A DNA stretch of 64,000 nucleotides from Syntrophotaleaceae bacterium (GTDB lineage: Bacteria > Desulfobacterota > Desulfuromonadia > Desulfuromonadales > Syntrophotaleaceae), in contig JAWKQB010000002.1 of assembly GCA_041390365.1 (NCBI GenBank), positions 1,120,001 to 1,184,000 on the forward strand, read 5' to 3'. Of the stretch, positions 51,070-59,544 are shown piece after piece. Position numbers and translations under genes: made by a program. Position 1 is the stretch's first letter, and each line of letters begins with the position of its first letter. The notes below the pieces were generated by a model, which was not told where the DNA came from, made no database searches, and was given only the letters and a program-made list of their open reading frames with translations.

Positions 51070-52104
51070 ATGCGGACGAGAAGCAAACGATCACTCGGGA
51101 GGGCTGCGCGAGGGTTTCTCCGCGGGATGAATCTTCTGATCCTCTCGCTGGTGGGTTTGTGGTTGTTCCCGGCGCTGGCGTCGGGGCAGAGCGGGAACGG
51201 TACGTTGAGTCTCGTACTCGAAAACGACCTCTTCTACAACACTGACCGCAACTACACCAACGGCGTGCGCGCCGCCTGGTTGTCGGCTCCGGAAAAAGCG
51301 CCTGAATGGGCGCTGCGGGCGGCCCGACGGTTCCCCTTTTTTCCCGAGGACGGCACCGTGCGCACCAGCTACGCCATCGGACAGAACATGTACACCCCCG
51401 AGGACATCGAGATCCCGAATCCACCACGCGATGACCAGCCCTACGCCGGCTGGCTCTACGGCTCAATCGGGCTGATCGCCGAGACCGGCCGGCGCCTCGA
51501 CCAGCTGGAGCTGACCCTCGGAATGGTCGGACCGGCCTCGCTTGCCGAGCAGACCCAGAAGTTCGTCCACGAGATCACGGACTCGGCGAAGCCGCGCGGC
51601 TGGGACACCCAGCTCAAGAATGAGCCAGGTGTTACTCTCACCTACCAGCGCAACTGGCGCCGCTTCATCGAGGAAACGGCGCTTGGCAACACCTTCGACA
51701 TGACGCCCCACGCCGGCGGCGCCATTGGCAATGTGTTCACTTACGCCAATGCCGGCCTGACGCTGCGCCTCGGCCGGCGCCTGCCGCACGATTACGGCCC
51801 GCCGCGCATCCAACCCAGCCTGCCGGGTTCGGGCTTCTTCGTGCCGCAGAACGGGTTCGGCTGGTATCTGTTCGCCGGCGTGGAGGGAAGAGCGGTCGCC
51901 CGCAACATCTTTCTCGATGGCAACACCTTCCGCGACAGCCGCAGCGTGGACAAGGAGCCGCTGGTCGGCGACCTCCAGTTCGGCTTCGCGCTGACCTGGA
52001 GCGACGTGCGCCTCGGCTATACCCACGTGCTGCGCACCCGGGAGTTCAAAACCCAGGGCAAGACCAGCGAGTTCGGGGCTGTCAGCCTTTCTATCCAGTT
52101 TTGA
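51070..52104 (+). CDS. LpxR-family lipid A 3'-O-deacylase
   Basis: A 344-residue outer-membrane protein (DUF2219/LpxR family) that removes the 3'-acyloxyacyl group from lipid A. A signal peptide ends near ALASGQS (about residue 40). The signature LVLENDLFYNTDRNYTNGVR (about 48-67) contains the Asn-Asp active-site pair and the Thr/Tyr motif of LpxR. A beta-barrel with C-terminal SLSIQF follows. It starts two bases after the YhhJ-like gene, so lipid A remodelling is tied to the export operon. A later in-frame ATG at 51127 is a possible start. Confidence 0.85.
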   Translation: MRTRSKRSLGRAARGFLRGMNLLILSLVGLWLFPALASGQSGNGTLSLVLENDLFYNTDRNYTNGVRAAWLSAPEKAPEWALRAARRFPFFPEDGTVRTSYAIGQNMYTPEDIEIPNPPRDDQPYAGWLYGSIGLIAETGRRLDQLELTLGMVGPASLAEQTQKFVHEITDSAKPRGWDTQLKNEPGVTLTYQRNWRRFIEETALGNTFDMTPHAGGAIGNVFTYANAGLTLRLGRRLPHDYGPPRIQPSLPGSGFFVPQNGFGWYLFAGVEGRAVARNIFLDGNTFRDSRSVDKEPLVGDLQFGFALTWSDVRLGYTHVLRTREFKTQGKTSEFGAVSLSIQF

Positions 52105-52117
52105 TGGAATCGTCGAT

Positions 52118-52175
52118 GCGCTCAACAGTTATTGCGGACTTCGCGCCTTCTCGCACTGACTTGTTCAGCGTTTCC
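52118..52175 (-). repeat. Short remnant flanking the export island, right copy
   Basis: This copy shares GGACTTCGCGCC and CGCACTGACTTGT with 36993-37055, in the same orientation. The remaining gap to 52306 holds only a GCCCACCTT-type imperfect hairpin (52233-52259) past the hsdR stop. Confidence 0.6.
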
Positions 52176-52306
52176 GTCCGACCAGCATCTCAGGAAAATC
52201 AATAGGGAAGAAACGAACCTAAGCCTCATGATGCCCACCTTGCCTCAAAGGTGTTGGGCGTGTAGCGCCCGTTCCGGCCTGCTGCAAAACCTGAATGGCG
52301 GCCGTT

Positions 52307-55300
52307 TTAACGTCCATGGCTCGCCCCCGTTGCGGATTGTCCGGCCTGTTGCTGGTAGGTCACGCCGAAGATGGTGTCGCCCAGCCATTTCTTGAACGAC
52401 GGGTTGTCGCTGAACTGCTTGAACAGCTCGGTGTGGTCGGACAAGAGGTCGATCATGACGCGTTGCAGCGCGGCGTCGTGCTCGATCCGGGCGGTTTTCT
52501 TGTCGTTATTCTTCATGGCGTTCTGGTAGGCCGCGTCCGCCGCGACCTTGGCCGGGATCTCCTCGGCAATGACCTTGCGGATCTTGTCGCCGTCCTTCCA
52601 ATCGATGTTGCCGAACTGGTCGTTGAACGCCTTGATGATGTTGCTCAGTTGGTCCAGCTCCGGTTCCGGTTTGCGGCCACCTCCGCTGGTCGGCACCGGT
52701 CCGATTTCGGCATCCTGATCCGGAAGGCCTATCTTCAGGCTGGTTTTCACCTCGACACGGTAGCTGTCCATGTCGATGGCCTCGAGGATGCCCCGGGAGA
52801 GGTCCTCTTCCTTGGGCGCGGGGAGCTTCGGGATCAGGAAATTCAGAAAGATCGACAGCTTTTCCCAGTCGGCATTCGAGTACGCCAGGATCGAGGACAG
52901 AAAGCCGTAGGTGCGGACGAAGGCCTTGGCCTTGCCCTTGAAGTTCACCTGGCCGTCCTCATCAAGATCGGCGTTGTAGGTGGCCACGCAGGCGTCCAGG
53001 ATCGGGTCGAGCTTGTCGCGGTCCGCGCCGTTCAGGTAGAGCCCCACCAGATCGTCGATTTGCGCCTGCGAATAGACCTGGTAGCCGTCCAGATCCGATT
53101 TGAGGTCGTGGAGCTTGTTGGGGTCGGTCTCGTCACTGAGGATGGTGGTGCGGTAATAGGGCTCGAACGACTTCTGGATGGTCTCCGAGTCGTTGTAGAA
53201 ATCGAGCACAAAGGTGTCGTGCTTTTGCGGATGGGCGCGATTGAGCCGCGAGAGGGTCTGCACCGCCTTGATGCCGGAGAGCGCCTTGTCCACGTACATG
53301 GTGTGCAGCAGCGGTTCGTCGTAGCCGGTCTGGAACTTGTCGGCGACGATCAGGAAGCGGTACGGGTCCTGTTGCACCTTGTCCGGGATCTGGCGGCTGG
53401 GGAAGCCGTTCAGGGTCGCTTCGGTGACCTTTTTTCCGCCGTACTCGTGCTCCCCGGAAAAAGCCACGATGGGCGCGTAAGGGCTCTTGCGCTCCTTGAG
53501 GTAATCCTTGAAGGCATGGAAATACTGGATGGCCCGCACGATGCCGTTGGTAATGACCATCGCCCGGGCCTGGCCACCGATCTTGCGGTGGCCGATCACC
53601 TGGGCGTGGAAATGGTCCACCATAATCTCCGTCTTCTCGCGGATGGCGTGCTCATGGGACTCCACATAGCGGCGCAGCTTTTTCTGGGCCTTGTTGGCGT
53701 CGAAGAGCGGGTCGTCCTCCACGGTCTTGGCCAGACGGTAATAACTCTCCACCGGAGTGTAGTTCTTCAGCACATCGAGGATGAAGCCCTCCTGGATGGC
53801 CTGTTTCATGGTGTAGCTGTGGAACGGGTGGTGCTTCACGGTGCCGTCGGGTTGAGGGTCCGGCTCGCCGAAGATCTCCAGGGTCTTGTTCTTGGGGGTC
53901 GCGGTGAAGGCGAAGTAGCTGGCGTTGCTCACCATCTTCCGGCCTTCCATGATCTTGTTGATCTTGTCCTCGACCGTCTCTTCCCCCTCGTCATCAGAGC
54001 CGCCGTAGGGCGCGGTCTCTTCCAGCACACGATTCATCGCGGCAGTGGTCTTGCCGCCCTGGCTGGAATGGGCCTCGTCGATGATGATGGCGAACTTGGC
54101 TCTACGGTGTTCATCGCCGATCTCATCGAGGATGAACGGGAACTTCTGCACCGTGGTGATGATGATCTTCTTCCCGGCCTTGAGGAAGCGGCGCAGGTCG
54201 CCGGAATGCTCGGCATGGCCGACGGTGGCGGAAACCTGGGCGAACTGCTTGATGGTGTCGCGGATCTGCTTGTCGAGCACCCGTCGGTCGGTGACCACGA
54301 TGACCGAGTCGAAGACGAAGTTTGAAGTTTGAAGGGTGAGGGGTGAATTCTCTTTTTTCACACTTCCCGCTTCACCCTTCACAATTCCAATAAGCTGGTG
54401 CGCCAGCCAGGCGATGGAGTTACTTTTGCCGCTGCCCGCCGAGTGCTGGATCAGGTAGCGCCTGCCGACGCCGCTCTCGGCGGCATTGGCCAGCAGCATG
54501 CGCACCACCTTCAACTGGTGGTAGCGGGGGAAGATTTGTTTGTACCGCTTTTTACCGGTCTTCTCGTCCTTTTCCTCCACCACTTGGGCGTAGTTTTCCA
54601 GGATGTCGGTCAACCCTGCCTTGGAGAGGGACTCCTTCCACAGGTAGTCGGTGGCGAGCCCGGCGGGGTTCGGAGGATTGCCCGCGCCGTCGTTGTAGCC
54701 CTTGTTGAAGGGCAGAAACCACGAGCCCTTGCCCTTGAGGTGGGTGCAGAAACGCACCTCGTGATCGTCCACGGCAAAATGAACGACGCAACGGCCGAAC
54801 TGAAACAGCAGCTCCTTCGGGTCGCGGTCACGCTGGTACTGCTGCACGGCATCGAGCACCGTCTGCTTGGTGAGCTTGTTCTTGAGTTCGAAGGTGGCGA
54901 TGGGCAGGCCGTTGATGAACACGGCCATGTCGAGGGAGAGCGCGGTCTCGTTGCGGCTGTAGCGGAGCTGGCGGGTGACGCTGAAGATGTTGGCCGCGAA
55001 CCGTTCCGCTGCCTTCACGTTGCCCGGCGTCGGCGTGCCGTAGAAAAGGTCCACATGGGCCGGGCCGTGCTTGATGCCGCCGCGCAGCACGTCTACCACG
55101 CCGCGCTTGGCGATCTCGCCCTGCAGGCGGTGCAGGAACTGGGTACGCTTGGGGCCTTCCTCGTCGATGCCGAGAGCCTCATAGCTATCGGGCTGGGTAG
55201 CGGCGAGGAACTGCAACAGCTTGGCCAGGTCGACGGCGTGTTCCCGGTCATAGTCCTGCGGGTCGCTCTGAACGTATCCGGCCTCCTCCACGAGGGAGGC

Positions 55301-55348
55301 GACGACGATTGATTCCAGGCCCTTTTCGCTGGTGTCGGTCGGTTTCAT
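52307..55348 (-). CDS. hsdR: Type I restriction enzyme subunit R
   Basis: Motor and nuclease subunit, 1013 residues. The N-terminal PD-(D/E)xK nuclease region includes ATFELKNK (about residue 153). The helicase has Walker A SAGSGKSNS (about 304), IIDEAHSS (about 424) and SRLNRAHPQKHD-type motif VI. Between Walker A and motif Ia (VIVVTDRRVLDKQ) is an extra stretch of about 22 residues encoded by a repeat (54318-54383). The frame stays open, so the protein may be made, but the insertion could disturb ATPase function. It is the last gene of the operon, and its ATG overlaps the DUF1016 stop. Confidence 0.93.
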   Translation of the reverse strand: MKPTDTSEKGLESIVVASLVEEAGYVQSDPQDYDREHAVDLAKLLQFLAATQPDSYEALGIDEEGPKRTQFLHRLQGEIAKRGVVDVLRGGIKHGPAHVDLFYGTPTPGNVKAAERFAANIFSVTRQLRYSRNETALSLDMAVFINGLPIATFELKNKLTKQTVLDAVQQYQRDRDPKELLFQFGRCVVHFAVDDHEVRFCTHLKGKGSWFLPFNKGYNDGAGNPPNPAGLATDYLWKESLSKAGLTDILENYAQVVEEKDEKTGKKRYKQIFPRYHQLKVVRMLLANAAESGVGRRYLIQHSAGSGKSNSIAWLAHQLIGIVKGEAGSVKKENSPLTLQTSNFVFDSVIVVTDRRVLDKQIRDTIKQFAQVSATVGHAEHSGDLRRFLKAGKKIIITTVQKFPFILDEIGDEHRRAKFAIIIDEAHSSQGGKTTAAMNRVLEETAPYGGSDDEGEETVEDKINKIMEGRKMVSNASYFAFTATPKNKTLEIFGEPDPQPDGTVKHHPFHSYTMKQAIQEGFILDVLKNYTPVESYYRLAKTVEDDPLFDANKAQKKLRRYVESHEHAIREKTEIMVDHFHAQVIGHRKIGGQARAMVITNGIVRAIQYFHAFKDYLKERKSPYAPIVAFSGEHEYGGKKVTEATLNGFPSRQIPDKVQQDPYRFLIVADKFQTGYDEPLLHTMYVDKALSGIKAVQTLSRLNRAHPQKHDTFVLDFYNDSETIQKSFEPYYRTTILSDETDPNKLHDLKSDLDGYQVYSQAQIDDLVGLYLNGADRDKLDPILDACVATYNADLDEDGQVNFKGKAKAFVRTYGFLSSILAYSNADWEKLSIFLNFLIPKLPAPKEEDLSRGILEAIDMDSYRVEVKTSLKIGLPDQDAEIGPVPTSGGGRKPEPELDQLSNIIKAFNDQFGNIDWKDGDKIRKVIAEEIPAKVAADAAYQNAMKNNDKKTARIEHDAALQRVMIDLLSDHTELFKQFSDNPSFKKWLGDTIFGVTYQQQAGQSATGASHGR
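54318..54383. repeat. Dispersed repeat inserted in frame within hsdR
   Basis: Two GAAGTTT units run into GAAGGGTGAGGGGTGAA. After a T-run comes the inverted arm TTCACCCTTCAC. The style matches the intergenic repeat at 5367. It encodes VKGEAGSVKKENSPLTLQTS in HsdR, a stretch not expected between helicase motifs I and Ia. Confidence 0.7.
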
Positions 55349-56388
55349 AGGTCCTCCAGCAAATGGGCGATGTCCTTCGGCGACGGCAGTTGGCCTTTCA
55401 GCGCCTTGGGCAGGGTCTTGGTGATTTCATAAGTGGCCACGCCGATGGGCTTGCGGGCGTCGTGCAGGGCGTATTCCACAATTGTGCGGCTCTTCTCCTT
55501 GCACAGGATGATGCCGATGGAGGGGTTCTCGTCCTCCTGGCGGACCTGCCGGTCCAGCGCCGCCAGATAAAACTGCATCTTGCCGACGAACTCCGGCAGG
55601 AATTCGCCGACTTTCAATTCAATGGCGACAAGACAGCGCAGACGGCGGTGAAACAACAGCAGGTCGATGAAAAACTCTTTGCCGTCCACCTCCAGCCGGT
55701 ATTGGCTGCCCATGAAGGCGAACATGCCGCCCATGGCCCGGAGGAAATCCTCGATCCGGGCGATGAGCGCCCGCTCCAGCTCCCGCTCGCTGTGTTCCTC
55801 GCCCAGTTCCAGAAAATCGAAGGTGTATTCGTCCTTCACCGCCAGCTTGGCCTGGGCGCGAAGTTCCGGTGTGAGCGCCTGGTCGAAATTGGTCTGGCCC
55901 AGCAGGGATTTTTCATAGCTCTGGTTATCGATCTGGTGAACGAGCACGTTCTTGGACCAGCCGAACTTGCGGGTCATGCGCAGATAGAACTCCCGCTCCA
56001 GCGGGTCCTTGCAGCGCTCCAGGATGGCCAGGTTGTGGCTCCAGCCGATTTCTCGCACCAGTGGTGCGAGTTTTTCCAGGCCGGTGTACGCCTCGAAAAA
56101 AGCCTTCATCCGCCAGAGGTTGGAAGCCGAAAAGCCCCCCACGCCGGGAAACTCCGTCCGCAGATCGGCGGCGAGCTGTTCCACCACCGCCTTGCCCCAG
56201 CCTTCAACATCCTGCCGCTCCACGATCATCCGCCCGATGTCCCAGTACAGACCGACCAACTCCTTGTTGACCGCCTTGAGGGCTTCATACTGGGCGGAGC
56301 GGATGCGCTCCTTGATCTCGGACAGCAGGCGCGGGTAGTCCTGCGGTTTGCCGAGGCTGTTTTTTGGGGTTTTGTCAGTCGGTTTCAT
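55345..56388 (-). CDS. DUF1016/YhcG-family PD-(D/E)xK nuclease
   Basis: A 347-residue protein of the YhcG family. The N-terminal DUF1016 helical domain has KAVNKELVGLYWDIGRMI and FSASNLWRMKAFFEAY. The C-terminal domain has FIDLLLFHRRLRCLVAIELK (about residues 240-259), an Asp...Glu-x-Lys nuclease motif. Such genes often sit within type I restriction loci, but their role is not settled. ATG 56388 follows GAGGGGG by six bases and overlaps the hsdS end by 14. Its stop overlaps hsdR by four bases. Confidence 0.88.
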   Translation of the reverse strand: MKPTDKTPKNSLGKPQDYPRLLSEIKERIRSAQYEALKAVNKELVGLYWDIGRMIVERQDVEGWGKAVVEQLAADLRTEFPGVGGFSASNLWRMKAFFEAYTGLEKLAPLVREIGWSHNLAILERCKDPLEREFYLRMTRKFGWSKNVLVHQIDNQSYEKSLLGQTNFDQALTPELRAQAKLAVKDEYTFDFLELGEEHSERELERALIARIEDFLRAMGGMFAFMGSQYRLEVDGKEFFIDLLLFHRRLRCLVAIELKVGEFLPEFVGKMQFYLAALDRQVRQEDENPSIGIILCKEKSRTIVEYALHDARKPIGVATYEITKTLPKALKGQLPSPKDIAHLLEDL

Positions 56389-58513
56389 CCATGTCCCCCT
56401 CGTCATCGATCACGTCATCGGCTTCACCGGTGTCCTCATCCAGAGACAGCAGCTCTTCCTCGACAACCTCCGGCACTTCGATGCCGCGCACATCCACCTG
56501 GCCTGTGACCACATCGGAAATCAGCCGGGTGCGGTATTCGCGCATCAGTTCGATCTCACGTTGGGCGCGAGAAATGGCCTGGTCGATCTCGGCCGACTTT
56601 TCCTGGATGTGTTCAAGAATTTCCAATTGCTCCTCAATTGGTGGCAGACCAATTGGATAATTTTTCACAAAATCCGATGGAATCCGCTGCTGGCCAGCCG
56701 CGCCAGTCATGTATTGCTCGCCCAGTAACAGGAACTGTTTGGTTGATGTGAGGAACCGGAGAAAAGCGCCGTCGATGGCCTTTGAAGGGCGAAGAACAAT
56801 CAACTCGGTAGTACCAAAGCCGAAATCAGACTCAAGCCCTTTGAGGTAAGCTCCCTTGCCGTTTTCAAAACAGGGAGTGATTTTCGCGACAACCACATCC
56901 CCGCGTCGGAAATAGGTAAAGCCATTCCAGACTTCGGACAGCGTGCGTTTTTCGGAGCAATCGATATCCCCATTGACGGAGATGTTCTCCATGGGAAGAA
57001 AGACAACCTTTTCTTCATCCGCCGGATTCGCTCGTGTCTCAGATTTCGATGGATTGAAGCTAACCACGCGTTTGAGCTTCGTGGCATCCCAGTGCTCCGG
57101 AATATCTCCGATCCATTCCACGCCGCTGGGCTTGAACTTGACCTTGGGATCAAGCCCCCGGGTCACGGCCTGGTTGATGACGTTCTGCTTCTGCTCCTTG
57201 AGCAGTTCGATGAGCCGCCGCTTGTTGCGTATGAACCGCTGAGCCTTACTGCCGGCCGCATCAAGAAATCTGGTGATGTGCCGCTGCTCCTCAATCGAAG
57301 GAACGGGCGACGTCATGCGCTTGAAATCCTGCCAGTAAAGCCGGTTACGGTCTTTCACGATGCCCCGAGAAAAGGCGTCCACCTCGTTCATATAGGACGC
57401 GGTGCGGAACAGATAGCTGAAGTAGCGGCAGTCCACCTCGGGAAAGGGTCGTACAACGACATAAGCTGGACTGACCAGCCCGTCCACGGGGGCAACGCCC
57501 ACGGCTCCCTGCCACATGCGCATCATGTTGTAGGCAATATCCCCCTGAGCCGCTCGCTTGTATTTTTCCCGGTCGGACATCACCTGCTTGCGCTTCAGGT
57601 TGTCCATGTCGCGCACGCGGACACCGGTTTTCAAGGAGACCTCAAGAATGGGTAACTCTCCAAACCCGGTCTCGTTGCGCTGTGAGAAAAGGCGGCCGTT
57701 CCTGAACAGATTCCAGTGAGCTGGAATTACGCCCAGGAACGGCTGCCCGGAATCCTTATATTCCGGATAACCCTTTATTATCGTCACTCCATTTCTGGGG
57801 GAGTCATTTGTCGAGCTGTTGTGCACTTGAGGTCTTGTTGACGGTGCAAAAAGAGACGGCTGCACAGGTTTAATCTGCGTTGGCGGGATGCCCCTCTTTT
57901 TGACGCCAATGTCCATGTCGGAGGATGTCTCAGCAGGACGAACCGCTTCAATTGGGTGATGATACAGTACAAAATTTGTGATAGGTGGTGGTTCTATGAG
58001 TTTTAGTCCTTCTATGTCACCCGATTTCAATTGCTCTCGTAATTCCATTAACAAGCGGCCCAAAACGTTCATGCCAACCAAAGAACCGTCCTTGGAGACT
58101 TTTGCACCCCAAAAATCATCTTTACGGGACTGCTCAACAATAGGCAGATCACCTGTCGATAGCAGCAATTCACCAAAGGTACGCCAGTTTTGCGCCAGTT
58201 TGACCCTGAGACACCAGCGCATGATTTTTACGCGCACAGAATCCCAGTCCTGACGTGACCTATTTTTTAGCGGCTTGATCCGCATCTTTGCCGTCATTGG
58301 GCTTCGCTCATCAATGATCTGGCGTTGTATATCGGGCAGATGCGGGAAACGGCACGCTTGATAAAGAGCCTCAGAAGTGCGGATTCGAACCCCATTTACA
58401 CAAAGCGGAAAGCCTGGTGCCATGTTGGATAGCCCACCATACTTTTCGTTCGTCTTCAGAAAGACAGCGGCTGCTGATGGGCTATAGGTTCGAATTTGAT
58501 TACCCTGACTCAT
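56375..58513 (-). CDS. hsdS: NADAR (YbiA-like)-HsdS fusion specificity subunit
   Basis: A 712-residue fusion. Residues about 14-162 align well by eye with E. coli YbiA, a NADAR-family N-glycosidase: LSNMAPGF, RTSEALYQACRF with the likely catalytic Glu48, SPMTAKMR, RQDWDSV, KDDFWGAK (Asp133, Trp135) and LGRLLMELREQL. After a linker (about 163-248) come two target-recognition domains of HsdS, beginning at about YPEYKDSGQPFLG and VEWIGDIPEHW, separated by a helical spacer. NADAR proteins act on ADP-ribose-type N-glycosidic bonds. ATG 58513 overlaps the PRTase stop (TGATG). The frame is unbroken, so the fusion is not a sequencing join of two stop-separated genes. Confidence 0.9.
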   Translation of the reverse strand: MSQGNQIRTYSPSAAAVFLKTNEKYGGLSNMAPGFPLCVNGVRIRTSEALYQACRFPHLPDIQRQIIDERSPMTAKMRIKPLKNRSRQDWDSVRVKIMRWCLRVKLAQNWRTFGELLLSTGDLPIVEQSRKDDFWGAKVSKDGSLVGMNVLGRLLMELREQLKSGDIEGLKLIEPPPITNFVLYHHPIEAVRPAETSSDMDIGVKKRGIPPTQIKPVQPSLFAPSTRPQVHNSSTNDSPRNGVTIIKGYPEYKDSGQPFLGVIPAHWNLFRNGRLFSQRNETGFGELPILEVSLKTGVRVRDMDNLKRKQVMSDREKYKRAAQGDIAYNMMRMWQGAVGVAPVDGLVSPAYVVVRPFPEVDCRYFSYLFRTASYMNEVDAFSRGIVKDRNRLYWQDFKRMTSPVPSIEEQRHITRFLDAAGSKAQRFIRNKRRLIELLKEQKQNVINQAVTRGLDPKVKFKPSGVEWIGDIPEHWDATKLKRVVSFNPSKSETRANPADEEKVVFLPMENISVNGDIDCSEKRTLSEVWNGFTYFRRGDVVVAKITPCFENGKGAYLKGLESDFGFGTTELIVLRPSKAIDGAFLRFLTSTKQFLLLGEQYMTGAAGQQRIPSDFVKNYPIGLPPIEEQLEILEHIQEKSAEIDQAISRAQREIELMREYRTRLISDVVTGQVDVRGIEVPEVVEEELLSLDEDTGEADDVIDDEGDMDETD

Positions 58514-59544
58514 CAGAAAATATCCTTAGCCAACATAGCCATAAACCGCTTGAGCGATGTATCTGTATTGGTCGTCCGTGGAAACAACGGATACCAAGGA
58601 TCACCTACCCACAGTGCAAGGGGAGCGTTGTTGGGACAGTTCCGAAATGTCACGATTAGGGAGCCGAAGCCCAATGACTCAAGGGAAGTGTGCCCCAACG
58701 GACGCTGGGATTCACTCAGGTATGGACAAATCTGGCGAATGCGAACTCCCGCCTTCAAGAATTCTTGTTCCAGAAGTTGGCGTCCGGCATCGCTGGAAAA
58801 AACCCCTTTTTCACCTACCTGACCGGCATTGCGAAGCTGCGGCTTGTAGTTCATGGCCTGGACGTACCTGGTTACGCCTGGCTCAGTCGGGATAACCGTG
58901 GGGCGAAGCACATCCGACGTGTCGGTATATTTTTTTCGATCTTCAAGGTTTACAGCATGCCACCAGGTTATGTTGATCGTTTTTCCAGCGGCCTTTGCCG
59001 CTTCATTCACTTTATTCCGGTGGTAGTAAGATCCTTCGTGGGTTGCAATGACAACTACATGCAATTTTGCCGTCGAAGGCGCATCTTCGGCTATCCAGGC
59101 TTCCAAATCCCTGCGAACCCGATTTCCGGTAAAAACGGCATCGTCTATATAAAGGAAAACATCTTGTGACCGGCCACAGTTCTCCACTTCAAAACCGCAT
59201 TTCTTCTTCAGAATTTTGCTGAATAGCGCCAGCATTTCCTTCTGGCTCGCGCCCCCACCTTGAATATCAAGGAAATTGACGCCTTGCCAAAAACCACAAG
59301 GATCGTCACCAACAAGCTTTTCAGTTTGAAATAGGCCAGCAAGAAATTTCTTTGTATCCTTCCTGGAAAAATAGGTCATTTTGAGGACGTGATCCATCTC
59401 CCGAAGAATTGGAACGCGGACCTCCTCATCGAATTGACGAACCCATCGCTCAACATGATCCGGAGTTGGCGCGGGCAGGTCTCCCTCACGGTAATCGGCA
59501 ATTGTCGAGGTAATTGAATCGAGAAGGCGATGTCGTTCCGTCAT
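58513..59544 (-). CDS. Phosphoribosyltransferase-like protein (PRTase-CE type)
   Basis: A 343-residue protein with a PRTase-like core. VFLYIDDAVFTGNR (about residues 129-142) matches the PRPP-binding loop, with two acidic residues before a Thr-Gly turn. A conserved C-terminal part reads RNCPNNAPLALW and WYPLFPR (about 301-323), which I recall from PRTase-like proteins of bacterial conflict loci. The substrate is unknown. ATG 59544 overlaps the hsdM stop (ATGA) with GGAGGAAAA upstream, and its stop overlaps the NADAR-HsdS start. It is therefore built into the restriction operon. Confidence 0.7.
   Translation of the reverse strand: MTERHRLLDSITSTIADYREGDLPAPTPDHVERWVRQFDEEVRVPILREMDHVLKMTYFSRKDTKKFLAGLFQTEKLVGDDPCGFWQGVNFLDIQGGGASQKEMLALFSKILKKKCGFEVENCGRSQDVFLYIDDAVFTGNRVRRDLEAWIAEDAPSTAKLHVVVIATHEGSYYHRNKVNEAAKAAGKTINITWWHAVNLEDRKKYTDTSDVLRPTVIPTEPGVTRYVQAMNYKPQLRNAGQVGEKGVFSSDAGRQLLEQEFLKAGVRIRQICPYLSESQRPLGHTSLESLGFGSLIVTFRNCPNNAPLALWVGDPWYPLFPRTTNTDTSLKRFMAMLAKDIF

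Noticed and set aside
52295..54325. 676-codon open frame on the plus strand opposite hsdR
   Set aside because: It is antisense to conserved helicase motifs, has no recognisable domain, and is explained by GC-rich third positions of hsdR.
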